Of a stretch of 64,000 nucleotides of DNA, positions 26,341 to 39,100 are shown in pieces. Source of the stretch: Solea solea (Eukaryota > Chordata > Actinopteri > Pleuronectiformes > Soleidae); the NCBI RefSeq assembly GCF_958295425.1, contig NC_081151.1:19296452-19360451 (forward strand), written 5' to 3'. Position numbers and translations under genes: made by a program. Under the pieces are notes generated by a model, which did no database searches, was not told the DNA's origin, and saw only the letters and a program-made list of their open reading frames with translations. How positions within the stretch are numbered: the first letter of the stretch is position 1; the number at the start of each line of letters is the position of its first letter.

Positions 26341-26998
26341 CAGTGTTGTAAAGTACTAACTTTGTTACTGTACTTAGGTACAAAATTCACGTATCTGTAC
26401 TTAACTTTGTTTTTTTGTATTTCTAGCAACTTTTACACCATTACATTTCCTTTAACTATCCAACTTACTCGTTTCTACCAAATAAAATCAGAAGAAGAAG
26501 AGTTGGTAATGGTCTGTATTTATATAGATCTTTTCTAGTCTTGATGATCTTTCATGCCCATTCACATGCTGCAACATGGGGTTAAGTGTCTGGCTCAAGG
26601 ACACATATAGACTATCAGGGCCAGAAATTGAACACACAGCCTTTCAGTTGAAAGACAACTCACCCTACCTCTGAGCTACCATGGCTCATTCCTAACTCCT
26701 CACTTTTTTAATACTTTTACTTCTAAAACTTAAGAACATTTTATATCATAAAATGACTACGTAAAATGACTTTATAAAGTAAATGTAAGATAAGATAAGA
26801 TAGTCCTTTATTTGTCCCGCAGTGGGGAAAATTGCATATTTGCAAATGTCATATACTTTAAGACTTTTACTTAAGTAATATTATAAAAAAAGTGACTTAA
26901 ACTTCTACCAAAGTCATATTCTAAAATACTTGTACACTTTACTCAAGTATCACCTTTTAGGAACTTTATACAAGACTTCTGTCCAGGAGGGAACACTG
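26341..26998. mobile_element. Tol2-like hAT MITE, interrupted by nested repeats
   Basis: The left end CAGTGTTGTAAAGTACTAAC is followed by many short (G)TACTTAA / ACTTTTAC words. The right half mirrors these (TTTTACTTAAGTAA, TACTTGTACACTTTACTCAA) and ends near GGAACACTG. This pattern of TACTT-rich subterminal repeats with CAG...CTG ends is typical of Tol2-type hAT elements in fish. A SINE lies inside (26,502-26,690), and a second inserted motif, AGATAAGATAGTCCTTTATT, is at 26,788-26,840. Coding capacity is absent. The 8-bp flanks differ, so the ends are eroded. Confidence 0.65.
26502..26690 (-). mobile_element. tRNA-derived SINE, nested in the Tol2-like element
   Basis: Read on the minus strand, the head has an A-box TAGCTCAGAGGT (26,678-26,667) and a B-box-like GTGTTCAATTTC (26,635-26,624), about 32 bases apart as in RNA polymerase III promoters. 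The 3' tail reads AGATCTATATAAATACAGAC and ends near 26,502, a tail form shared by many teleost SINEs. The A/B-box layout is visible; the family is not named. Confidence 0.65.
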
Positions 26999-27137
26999 CT
27001 TATTTGGCGCTGCAGTTTCCTCTCGGACCTAATTGTTTGTAACGCAGCCGTTTTCTTTGACAGCAGAGCTGCTGTTGCTGCTGCTGCTGCTTCTTGTTGT
27101 TGTTGAAGATTCTCTCCGGTGTTTCTCTCCGTCAGTC
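26999..27137 (+). promoter_or_regulatory. mnat1: mnat1 proximal promoter and 5' UTR
   Basis: 139 bp separate the Tol2-like element from the mnat1 ATG. It contains CTCGGACC, CGCAGCCG and a CTGCTGTTGCTGCTG tract (27,066-27,090) that would lie in the 5' UTR. No TATA box was seen, as is usual for a housekeeping gene. Confidence 0.4.
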
Positions 27138-30100
27138 ATGGACGACCAAGGCTGCCCGAGATGCAAAACAACCAAGTACAGGAACCCGTCGCTGAAGCTG
27201 ATGGTGAACGTGTGCGGCCACACGCTGTGAGTACTATTTACACCTGACAGCTAACTCAAGCTAATGTAGCATCGTGTAACGCTACGATGTGGGGATTGTC
27301 TTCATTCTGTGCAAAAAAATGCACCCACTATCACACGACACACACCAAGCACGCGGTTAAGTGGCATTTTAAAAGTATCCATGTCCCTTTTTAAAGTTTG
27401 TAATTTTATCTCAACTCGTGCATCCAACATGTGTGTGCCACTTCTTTAGCCTTTAGCTACTAACGACTTATTAGCTCCTCATTGTGATGTTTTTTTGGCA
27501 CATTATGCGGAAAAAAGCAACACATTAACAAATTGTGCTGGGAAGTACATAAGCCGATGAAGGCTAAATGAGGATACCTGTTCTAGATAAAATAGCAATG
27601 GTCAACAACAGTCATAATAACAATAACCAGCAACGTTTAAGATGTTATTCAACGTAATTACATAAGGATTCAATCAGGGCCATAGATCTTTGTTGATTCG
27701 AGACCCTTTCAGATGTTAAATCAACGTAATATATACAATATCTACCAGATATCACTATTAGTAATGTGGGGAGTTTATTCCAAAGAGATTCCCCTCTGTA
27801 TTTCAACATGTCCTTATCAAGAAAGGTCTGACAATATGGGAGAAGAATATCATCTTGACATCTTAACATCTTGAGTTAAACAAACACATCTCTATATGAT
27901 CAAATTTAAAATATGCACATGACAAATGGCTTAACTTGATCTCTAAGCTAATAATTCTCAGAAATGTACAGTACACAAAAGAAGGATTGATTAGACTGTA
28001 ATAAGAAGATAGAGTAGAGATGATTTAAATGTGCACATTGGTGTTAAATTGATCACATAAATTTGCCTTCAGGAAGATGATGCAGCTCCAACAGGCGTTG
28101 ACGCTGTTGAATTGTGTGTTTATTCTCTGTCACATCATAGACAGTGCTGCAAGACAACTGTCAAACCTGCTTGATGTTGACATTTGTCATTGTTTGCACC
28201 TGAGTGACAAAGTGGGCCCTTACTAAGGATTATTTTCCTTATTTGTTAATGTGTCGCTTATTTTTCTCACGAACCGATGAATCAACATTCAAAATAGTGA
28301 ATTAATTTATTCATTATGGTTAATGGTTCATAGGCAGATAAAATAAAATACACAGGTGTTTAAGCAGCTTTACAACTGTACATTAACATCTAATCTACAG
28401 ACCAGTTGTGCAACATAGTGAGGCACAATATGGTTAGGTTTTACCATATTTTTTATCTTAGTTATAGGCAGAGACAGAAATCACACACAACCATATCCTT
28501 TTCTCATCCAAACCACTAGGAATGTATCCTAAATGTAACCACTTTCATCTTTGTACCTAAACTTAACCATCTTCAGCCTGGTCCCTGAACATATCCTTTT
28601 TAACTTACTTAACACCTGTTGTATTTCTATCAAATTTTTACTTCCATTGACTTGATCTCCTAGTAAACTCAGACACTGGTCCTCACTAATCCTATGTCGT
28701 GGTTTGCTTGAGTTTTGTTTGTGGGTCACTGTCACGTCAGCGATGAAGAAAACTTGTCTGCGGAGCGTTTTCCAGCGTTCCCCCTTGTCATCTGTTTGAA
28801 AACCCGGCCATGTGAATGTAGGGGACGTGTTCTCTCTGAGCACCGTGCAGCGACTGTGGTAGTCTGATGAGAGCATCTTATTTGACCCTGTCTGTTTATT
28901 GACCGAACCATCAGGAAGCAGCAGTGCTTTGTCATCAGGTCAGAGAGCTCATAACTCACTGCCTCCGTCTGGATGCAGGGGGCTACACGCAGAAAATTAA
29001 AATGATTCTGCAATGAAGCAATTCGGAGAGATGTCCTAGCTCAGGTCACCTTGGAGCCAGTGTGACGCAGAATTTATGCACCGCTTGAAAACTGCTGTAC
29101 TTTTAATCTGTATTAGTATTGTCATCGCTGATGTTATTCAGCTTGTTTGCACTAAGGCTTTACTGAAGTGTTGATAGATCAAGAGACTTGTACTTTATCA
29201 CGAGTCATGTGTTTCAGTTTCACAGTGACTAACTCCACAGTTGTAGTCGACAAATCTTTTGAGAAAACTGTGAGTGAGAAAGGAGAAAAGAAAGAAAGAA
29301 ATTAAAAGTGTATGTATGCTTTATGGCATATAATCTAGTTATAATAAATACACATGCTCATCATCAATACAAACTGTGGATTTACGTGCTTTACAATGCA
29401 CAAAAATGTAGACATGTAGATTAAAACCTCGACTGTTACAGGACTAGTAAATCCTTAGAATAAAACAAATAAAAGCATCTGTTATACCTAACCCCCACTA
29501 TTCTAACAACAAATTGTTCATTTGATGTGTGGCATTCATTGTTGATATGACAAATTGCCCTATAATTATTTGCTTATAACCTAATCAGCATATACTAGTC
29601 AGCAATTAAATTAATAGGTCCTTATTGTATTCTATTGCATTCATTCTCCCTTCCCACAATAACTGTATACTAAGGTTGTAATGGTACACATTGCGGGGCA
29701 GTAGCAAGAATCTTTTTAAAGATTTTTCTCACCTTTTTTTGAGACTTTTGTTGATAAATATTTAAAGTGGGAAGACGTTTTCTTCAATTTTCTCAAAACT
29801 TCTGCAGTGGAATTGCTCGGAACTTTGACACAAGCAATGTCTGAATCGGCAATACATATTTCTTCACCGAGTCAAATCATAACTGTATGAATAAATAAAT
29901 AAAAACAATCTGTATTCAACACTGTCACCTTGAGCTGCAGCCCAATAGTTGGGTTCATTCATTTAAAAAGTGTTGACCAGGCTTCCTGCCTTGTCGATGC
30001 AATGCAGTATTGAGCTTCTCCACCTCTAGCATGCATCTAAATTTAAATCCCACAGCACATTTTGTATCCCTGTCACTGGGGGTGTTGTTATTTATTACCC

Positions 30101-33100
30101 CGCACAATGACACCAGGCATATGTCCCTTTGGCATTTGACGCTGGGCACACAGGCAGGCACAAACAACGTTGGGGGTGGCTCTTCATTAAGTTGAAACTG
30201 GATATTTCTATGGTTCTTGGTTGTTTTATTTCCAGAAATAAAAGTCTAAAGCATTAAAGAAATCTCCCTACCAGCCCCTCTAACCCCCCTGTATAATGTT
30301 TCATTTCTTAAATCATTCTATTTAATTATTTCAATTTTATTTGTATATTCCAAATTCACTAAGTATTTATAGACTACTTAATTTTTTACAGAGATTAAAC
30401 AAACCCCAAATAACATATTATTAATTAACTTTATAGATGCTACTCAGTGGTCAACAGAGCCAGGCTGGCTGTTTAGCCCTATTTCTAGTCTTTATACCAA
30501 GCAATTCATGGGGAATTACTGTAAAAGCACATGTATTTTAATATTCCAACTTGAGCATCCCCTCAAACTCTATTCTTAAAGCGACATTCTATTAAATACT
30601 CCAAATATGAATAATGTTTTCTTTTAAGAATACAAGCCTAAACTAGCTTGAGTATTTGCAGTCATATTCTTGGGCCTCAGCAATTTTTTTTTTTACTATC
30701 TTGCTGCAGGTATTGGAGGTCATGGGGCATCACGGGGTGTCGGAGCATGTTTAAATATGACGGTGAACTCAGTCACAGGCTCTGAAAGTACTGAAAAGAT
30801 CCTGAGCTTTGTGACGTAAACGGGTGAATCCAGCTCTGGTCTGTACATAGTTATTCATAGTGATTCATAGTGATTCTGTTCAATCCTGGAAAGGGAGGAA
30901 GTACACATACAGGCATTGTCACCAAGCAGTGTTGGGGGAGCCCCATGGCTGAGCCAGGACCCTGTTTACCATCCTCTTACCACCCCCTTCGCTGACCTGC
31001 TGACAGCTGCAGATAGGAGAGATAGGAGCCTGGAGCTCGGAGCAGGACAGGTGAGAGAGGGAGGAGTCGGGAGCACTCAGTCGGCAACAACAGCCCTGGG
31101 ACACAAAGATGGAAAGAGTTCTGGCTATTCACATGAATGTCCTCTCTGCTGTACTGCGGTACAGCCGAGCTTTGGAAAGAGATTGCCGAGTCCCCCCCCC
31201 CCCGTTTGATAACATATTGCAACAACAGTCACACAATCTCAAAGCTGTCACTTGGGCAAGGCAAACTTCACGAGATGGCAAATTGACTCCATGTTCTCCT
31301 CCCTCCCTTTTAGACGTTCACCTCTTTGCTCTTGAATTACACAGGATTTCCCCCTACGGAGGGTTCTGTTGTGTGGTCCGTTTATGGGGCAGGGGGCAAG
31401 CTACACCCCGCTCCTCATCCCATGTTGATGAATGGGCTCTTTGTGGGCCTGTGGAAACAAGCTGGAATCCCTCTATCTACCTCCATATGGCCAGGCCTAT
31501 ACATCTCCTATAGCCTGGGGCCACAGTGAACATCTGCCGCTTCCAGGTTGCACTTGAGCAGTGGGCTCCACCAGCGAGGCTTTTCGTTTTCACATGACTG
31601 CTTCGTCTAAGCCAAGCTGAGACTGACACGCTTGTAAACTAGCACCGCGCGACGCTTAATCTGTTTCAGTTCTACTGTAGGAGTTTGACTTGTACTGCTG
31701 GTGTCCGACTTGGCAGGTTTCGCTTGTTTGACCCATATCTAAGACGCTACGCATAAACAGCCAAACTCCATGGCTCTGCACTTTCTCCTCCAACTGATGT
31801 TTTTTCTTGTTTGGTTTTGTTTTGAATCCTGCTGATGAAGTGAAAAGTCTCGCACAATGACTCTGTCATGAATATTGTAATGGGCTCTACCTTGGGAGAG
31901 CTTTTTGAGCCTAGTTGTTTTACTTTTTAGGGGGGGAGTGACTCGGCCCTATCATCGATGATAGATTGTGAAAAATCTGGCCTGAATTTTGCTACGTTTT
32001 CTTACACAAACTGACATTTGAGATCACCACAAGGAACCAGATGTTATCCATGTTGTGAAGGTGGTCGCAAGCAGGAAGGTGAAGTCCTGTGGAAATAAAG
32101 CTCCACAAGGACTTAATTAAAACGGTGTACTGTGCAAACGTTTATCCAAGCCCTCCACCCCATCAGGGGAGATTTAGGAACATTCCCATTGTTCTCATTG
32201 TCCACTCCTTACTTAGGAGTGAGTGATGGGTAAACACCTACCTGCATAAAAGTGTGATTGATGGCGAAGCTCAGGGTTGTGCCCCGCAGGTATTTCTGCT
32301 TGATGGTTACCATGGAGTTGATGTCATGATGGTGCTTTAAGCAAATCTTCCCACTCCAAACTGGACGTTTACCTTAAATAGCCCAACAGTGTCTGAGAGT
32401 TTCATGCTCTTTCGCTCTGTGGTGGAGAGGAGGTCACTAAACAGCAGAGAATTGGGATTCACGTTGGCTTTGTAGGAGGAACCGAAAGCCGCCTGAAAAA
32501 CTCATCATGACTGTGCTTTATTTTGTCTTGGAAAGTAATCACGTCCATTACACAGATTTATAGTACATACTTTGATCAATGGCCGCGTAGATGTCCATGA
32601 TATTTCATCACGGGGCTTAAAATGTGATGCTTCCTTTCATTTAGGCTCCATGTCAGCCGGGAGCAGTTTGCGTTTATGTGTTTGAGAAATGTCAAACATT
32701 TCAGACAAAGTCTGAAGCAAGAATTCAGTAAAGGAGACGCAAAGCACTCCATGTGTCGATCTGTTATTCTTCGCTTTTTCCAAATGACAGTAAGTTTTAT
32801 TCAGTTTTTTATAATGATAGGCTACACTGGGACTGACTGAGCTGGATTTTATCATATTACGCAACGTGGCGGAATGACTGTGGTCGTTTGAAATAACAAT
32901 AAAGCAAAATGTTTTTTCCATGGCAGACAGACACTCCGCTGATGGGGTGTCAGACTAATTTCCTCTTGTCTGAAAGTGGGAAACAGCCTCAACGACATTC
33001 CTGTCATAATCCACTCCAAGCCATTTTTGAGCACAGAGAGGAAATATTCGCATGTCCCATTATGACCCGCTGTGCCTGATAGTAACTTACAGCCATAAAA

Positions 33101-36100
33101 GAAACACACAAATTCACTTTTACTGTGAGGAAAATTGTAGTTCAGCAGCCACGCACTGTACACTGAGGCCTGCTCATACTGCTTTTAATTGGCCGTCTCC
33201 CTCTCCCCGCGACAGATGCGAGAACTGCGTGGAGATGCTCTTCGTTCGCGGCTCGGGCAACTGCGTGCAGTGCGACACGCCCCTCCGGAAGTGCAACTTC
33301 CGCGTGCAGCTCTTCGAGGACCCGACTGTAGATAAGGAGGTGGAGATCCGCAAGAAGGTGCTGAAGATGTGAGTTGGGGGGGGGGGGGGGGACCTGGGAG
33401 GCCGAGGGGTGTGGCGCTGTGTGTTTATGTGTCATCTCATCCCCCCGCCCACTTCTTAAGCCACCTTTGTCTTTCTCATTACACTGTTTGTTTTGTAGAC
33501 AATGACTCTCCCCATGGGGGGGCTGAAACGGGAAAGCTCTTTCCCTGCCAGGTTTTTACTTCGCAGCCCCTCCCCGCCCTCTCTCTCTCTCCCTCTCATC
33601 TGTTCTTTAATAGCCCCTTAATTGACATCTAATGTGGGCCTATTAGGCAGTATGCAGTCATGGTATTATAAAATGGTTGATTTAATGGAAGCTATTAATG
33701 TCGGTGCATATTTGCTTTCATCTGGTTTTTTTTATTATTTGTATCATGAGTTCTCGTCTGTCTGCAGATACAACAAGAAGGATTTTGACTTCCCCAGCCT
33801 GAGAGAGTATAACGACTACCTGGAGCAAGTGGAGGACATGGGTAGGGGGACGGATGCTTCTGAGAGTAATGATTTCTGCTAAGGCTGATGTTTTACTGGC
33901 GGCCATGTCCGCCAGAAGCATGGATCAGGGAGTATCTGCCAACGCAAGTTTGCTTTGCTGTATTAAGAGAGTCACAGTCACATATACGTGCCCATGCTTC
34001 TGTGTCCATTCCACGGTTCAGTTAAAAGTAGAATAGCATATGGATTGGTAAAGCCCTGGTTCAGGCTTGTGGCTACTACAGAGATTTGTACCCCCAATGA
34101 AATGGTTGGGGCTGGGTTTTTTTCTTCGTACTATTCCAAATGGAACCGCAAAAAATCGAGTTCCACTTGATGGACACTGGGCTTCAATGGGGTCCGAGGA
34201 CAGTTATTTAAAGTAATTATACCATATTGGGCAGGACAAGAGCTGATGGTGCTTCCAGGACTGAAGCTAGACTCCATTTGTACACGGATGGAGCTGTGGC
34301 GATGACGGGCTAAAAGAGTTGGGTTACGGCACTCCGTCAACCCCAAATATTATTGCTATGCCCTTGCATGCTGCATCGACAGGCACTCGTGCGGAATCAG
34401 ATCTTCACTTTGGTTTGAACACAGCTGTGACGGCAGTTGATTTAGTGAATTTGAAGACACTGCAATCATGTTTGCGTGGACAATGAAAGAGGACGGATAA
34501 TAATATCACTCTCAAGTACGACAGTAGTAGTACGGCTCTCTTTAAGTAGTACGATTTTGCAGCAGGTGTTTGACCTACAGAGAAAGTTTTTGCATTTTTT
34601 TCCCAGAGACTTCTTTCTAGAATTCTGTCATCTATGTCACCGATAATATCAGTGGTGCAAGGATTTCCCCTCAAATGACATTTCCCCTTAGTAAATAACT
34701 GAAGATGTTAAAACTTAAGTCCAGAGAAAAAAGTAAACCATTCCAATGTTGCACCATTGAACATCATTTTACACATTTACACACTTCCTAGTGTCATCGA
34801 CTCAACAGTGTCTCTGGGGTTAACTTTAACTTGTGTCTCCCATGTAGTGTATAACCTGACAAACAACGTTGATGTTGAGAACACCAAGCTGAGGATGGAG
34901 CAGTACCAGCGGGAGAACAGAGACCTGATCCAGAGGAATAAGGCTACACTTGTATGTACTCAGTGAATTTCTCTACATATCCTACTACGACTACTACTAC
35001 TCTCTCTCTCTTGCTAACCTGTCCTATCCTCAGACCCGAGAGCAGGAAGAGCTGGAGGAGCTGCTCTTGATGGAGCAGCAGGGCAATGAGCAGAGGAGGC
35101 TGGATCTGCTGCAGGAGGAGCAGAGGCAGTTGCAGGCCAAGAGGAAGAACAAGCAGGCTCTGCTGGATGAACTGGTGAGAGACACACGTGCACACGTGTC
35201 CACGTGATGACGAGTCCCGCGATGCAACAGGACAAGCAAAGTGCAAGTCACTTTATGAAAAATGTCGGACACATAACATCACACACACACACACACACAC
35301 CCTCCAGCCTGAGGGTTGATGGCTGTAAGATCATTAAGAGCTTATTACCAGTCATTGTGCTACAGGCCACATTGTTCTCATTCTGTGATTCCAAAGCTCT
35401 TTGGCTCCATTGTGTTGAGCTGCAGGCTGTGGAAGTGATTGTTGCTGTCGAGTGGACTGCTGAAGGGCCATCACAGATAGCGGGCTAAGCTGTGTATTTG
35501 TTTGTTTAAGGCACAGGGCCTGTTGACTGTAGCCAGATGAGCTCAGTGCTCAGCGCTCACCCCCCCTGGGGAACTCCCCTGAGCTCTGACATCTGTACGC
35601 CTGTGTTACCAGAAAGCCCTCTGTCCTCATATGAGCGCACAAGCATATGCCAACACATATATTTAGATTGTTTCTGAGAGCAATGGCTAACCGATCAATT
35701 AGATACTTGATTCTTTTCTCTTTGCAAATGTAAACACTGATTTTACTTCTTTCTTTTTTTTTCCTGCAGGCATATTTTCTGTATAATTTATCACTTTGTG
35801 AATGATAAGTAGCATGAAAACCCCCGTAGTGGCTCTTCTGTATAGTCCAATAAAAAAATGGATTATTTAAAAAATGCTAAGGAACCTCTAGACTGTCCTG
35901 CCATGCCTGTCTCCCCTATCAAATTTGTCCTACTTCCTCAAAAAGAAAAAAGAAAAAAAATGAAAAACGTGTTCAAGCTCGTGTTCTTAGACCTCTGCGC
36001 TTGGCAACGCTCCACCGGAGAAAGTGAAATGTCCGACCTTGCATTTAATGGAGGTGAAGGCGGTGCGGTGCACTTGAAGCAGCGCCCCTCGCAGTGCCAC

Positions 36101-39100
36101 AAGTTTTGCTAATATGCCTTGCATCGATAATGCGGCAGGTCGCCGGAAACCTTCAGTTATCCTGGTAGACGGGAGACGTGAGGGATGGAGGAGCTGGGGC
36201 TTGTGTTTCACCTCTTCTCAACATACAGCGGTAGATGCACGCGTGTCCGGTGTTTGTGCTGTGCAGAGACGTTCTTGATGAAGCACTTTGTTTTATATGC
36301 AACACACATCTGATGGTCCTGTGGCGCGTTCTCCTTCAAAAGCCAAAATGACTCTCCACTCCATAACGCAACTTTTCTCAGGAATGGAGTCAAGAGTCAA
36401 GTTGAACTGAATGAGATAGCGATAGCATCAGCGGTGTTTATTTTCCCTACTCAAACCTCACCTCGTTTGTTCCTGCAGGAGCAGTCTCAGGTTCCTGCCA
36501 CCATCTTGCTGGCCAAACACAAGGTCCGCGCCGCCCAGCTGGAGACCCAGATTGAACAGCAGAAGCAGACGGTCAAACCTACGACTCTATTTTCTACTGG
36601 AATCCATTTGGTAAGTGCAACTTTTCGGCTTTTCAACTCTTGGGAGGCATAAAAATACAGCTTACCATGACAAGGCCCTATGCACCTCAATCATTAAGCT
36701 ACTACGTCGCCCCAAAACCTCTTAGTAGGAGTAGGAAGTCATTTTTTGTGTTTTTAGTTTACATTACAAAGTACCTTGACTCTCTGGTGTTTGAGGTAAA
36801 AGCACAGCGAGCTCAGTGACACCACCTTGAAAAAGCTCCGCGGAGTATAAATAACGAATGGCTGCCATGTTTACAGTGAGCACGTGCAGGTTGAGGGCAC
36901 GTAACGCCATACTCCTCTTCAGGGGTGGTGGGCAAGTGTTTTTTTGAATCGTAAAGGTCAGAGTGTGTGTTTTTAACTTCAGTTCTAAATTAAGCTCCGT
37001 GTGGGAGCTCATTGACAAAAGAGTGGTGTTAACAGCCTAGACCTTCAAAGGATGAATATTGGTCCATCGGTGTTGCTTGTTTAGAGTGGAACCTGGCCTT
37101 TACCCTTTCAATCATGTCATCACATTTCCTCCGGGCTGAGCAGTGTGACCTACAGTGGGGGTTTGGGGCTCTGGTCACTCTGAGCTTGACGCTTTATTCC
37201 CTACTGTTTGGCTGTTGTTCAGGTTTGCAGGTCGTTTATTTTCATTTTACTGCGATGAGATAGGCTGTGTCATCACCCCCGCCCTCTCCGCAGCAACCCT
37301 CATGTGACACGGTTGTCTTCCCATACTCCAGTGGTGCGTGAGAGGGATATGTGTCGAGTACTCACCTAGGCTGTAAGCAAGGTGTGTGTTTTTGTATACT
37401 AAGGGAGCCAGTTTTTTTTTTTTACTGGTGCTACTTTCTCTCAGTCGTAAACTGTAGCTATGTTTATATGCAAAATGTCTTCATTCCGATTGGAATTTAC
37501 CATTCCATCATTTGCATGGGCCCAAAATGAAACGATTATGGCGCTGCACGTGTCTGCTTGTCCCCTCACTGTGCGCTATCTCTCTCATTTTCCAACTCTT
37601 CCACGTCTGTGACCACGTTGTGTCCGTTCTTTTTTCTTTTTTTGGAATGAAAATGGAAATACGTAAAATGTACAGTTTGGAACAGACACCAAACCAATCA
37701 GTTCATATGGATCTGGTAGACGATCAGCATATACTAATTTTTAGATGACATATTTTTATTCCAATCAGACTTATATATATATATATAGTAAGACTTAAAT
37801 AGTAATTTACTCTTAAAACTCCAAAAGGTTGAAAACTGGCTTATCCACAAGCACTGAAGTGAAAGTATTCTGAGTCACACCCCCTTCATATACAGCATGA
37901 AGTTTAACTTGCAGACGGAGTGAGAAACAGAGCTATTGTGTTGCTCTTGGCTTCTTTTGTGGCTGTTTTTTTTCGGACTCCTTCCCTCCCGTTTCTCTTC
38001 ATCCACCCTTCCCCAGGCTCCCGTTGGTGGAGCAGCGCTCTCACCATTGCATCTGCTGCGTTAGACCGACAGACTTCGGGAGTCGGGGGAGCGTGTGGGT
38101 TTGGATTTCCCTTCATCTCGGAGTCCAATGCGAATGACTCCTGTTTGACTTGGTGGGGTTTCAGCGCCGAGCGGTGGATTCCTGCAGGTCGCTGGAATTC
38201 GTTTATCTGCGAGGTTGCGGTCCCTCGTTCCAAAGAAGCAGGAATCGGGGGGGCGGGGGGGGAGGCAAATGTGAAACCACTGAAGCTGGGTCACATTTGT
38301 ATTCTATCCCTTCATAATGCTGCTATGTGCTTCTCTTTTTAGCCAAAGTGGTTAGTCAATAAACCGATTGAATTCAACTAACAAAAACTGCTTTACTAGT
38401 AGAAATCCCTCTCCTATGAAGCACACATGAAGGAGAAACAGTTTAAAAGTGTCAGTGATGAATACAGAGGACGTTTATTCATATCCTCTTGCTTTTTTCA
38501 CCTGGATACTTTAGGTGATGTTCAAGTTCATAAGTCACAACTTCAAATTCCCTGAGCCCCTCACCTCCCTACTGGCACCCTCTCTTTTACCCCCCACCAG
38601 CAGTTCAGCCAGCTGCTTCAGCCCAGGCCAAGGTGAGCCGTCACTGGCGGAATGGCATAATCTGCCTGTCTTTGAGCTGGCCAATGCGTGGAACGTGCGG
38701 ATGCCAAACCTTCAGCTTCCCAGTGGCTCCAGTCCTCATTTGAAGCATGATCTAATGCTACATGTAGTTGTGTCATGTTGTTTTCTGGCAACGTGCGCGG
38801 GGACATCGCAGCCACGCTGGCACTGCTCTCAGCCAGCGTGAAATTTTTTCCGGGAGTGGGAGTTGGGGACTTCAAATATGATCCTTATTATTCTGGCTGT
38901 GTGTTAACATGCCGTCGAATGGATGCTTGAGGAAGTTAGCCAATCATGAGGGAAAGTAGTCTCGGTCCAGGTGTGATGTGGGGTGGGATGGGCCCGGTCT
39001 TGCCTCAGGAATGGTCTGAAATCGCTCGCTATAATCCCCCACTTTGTAGTCAATCTATTGAACTACGTCACGCATATACCTGTGTGTGGGTGCGCGTGCA

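Noticed and set aside
26624..26687. A tRNA gene on the minus strand
   Set aside because: A and B boxes are present, but the B-box is degenerate, there is no clear acceptor stem pairing, and the sequence continues into a SINE body and tail.
28500..28880. 115-codon minus-strand frame in mnat1 intron 1
   Set aside because: No recognisable domain and no coding signals; possibly part of an unknown dispersed repeat but not supportable.
37920..38342. 140-codon open frame in mnat1 intron 6
   Set aside because: It begins with GTG, not ATG, matches no family, and has no supporting signals.
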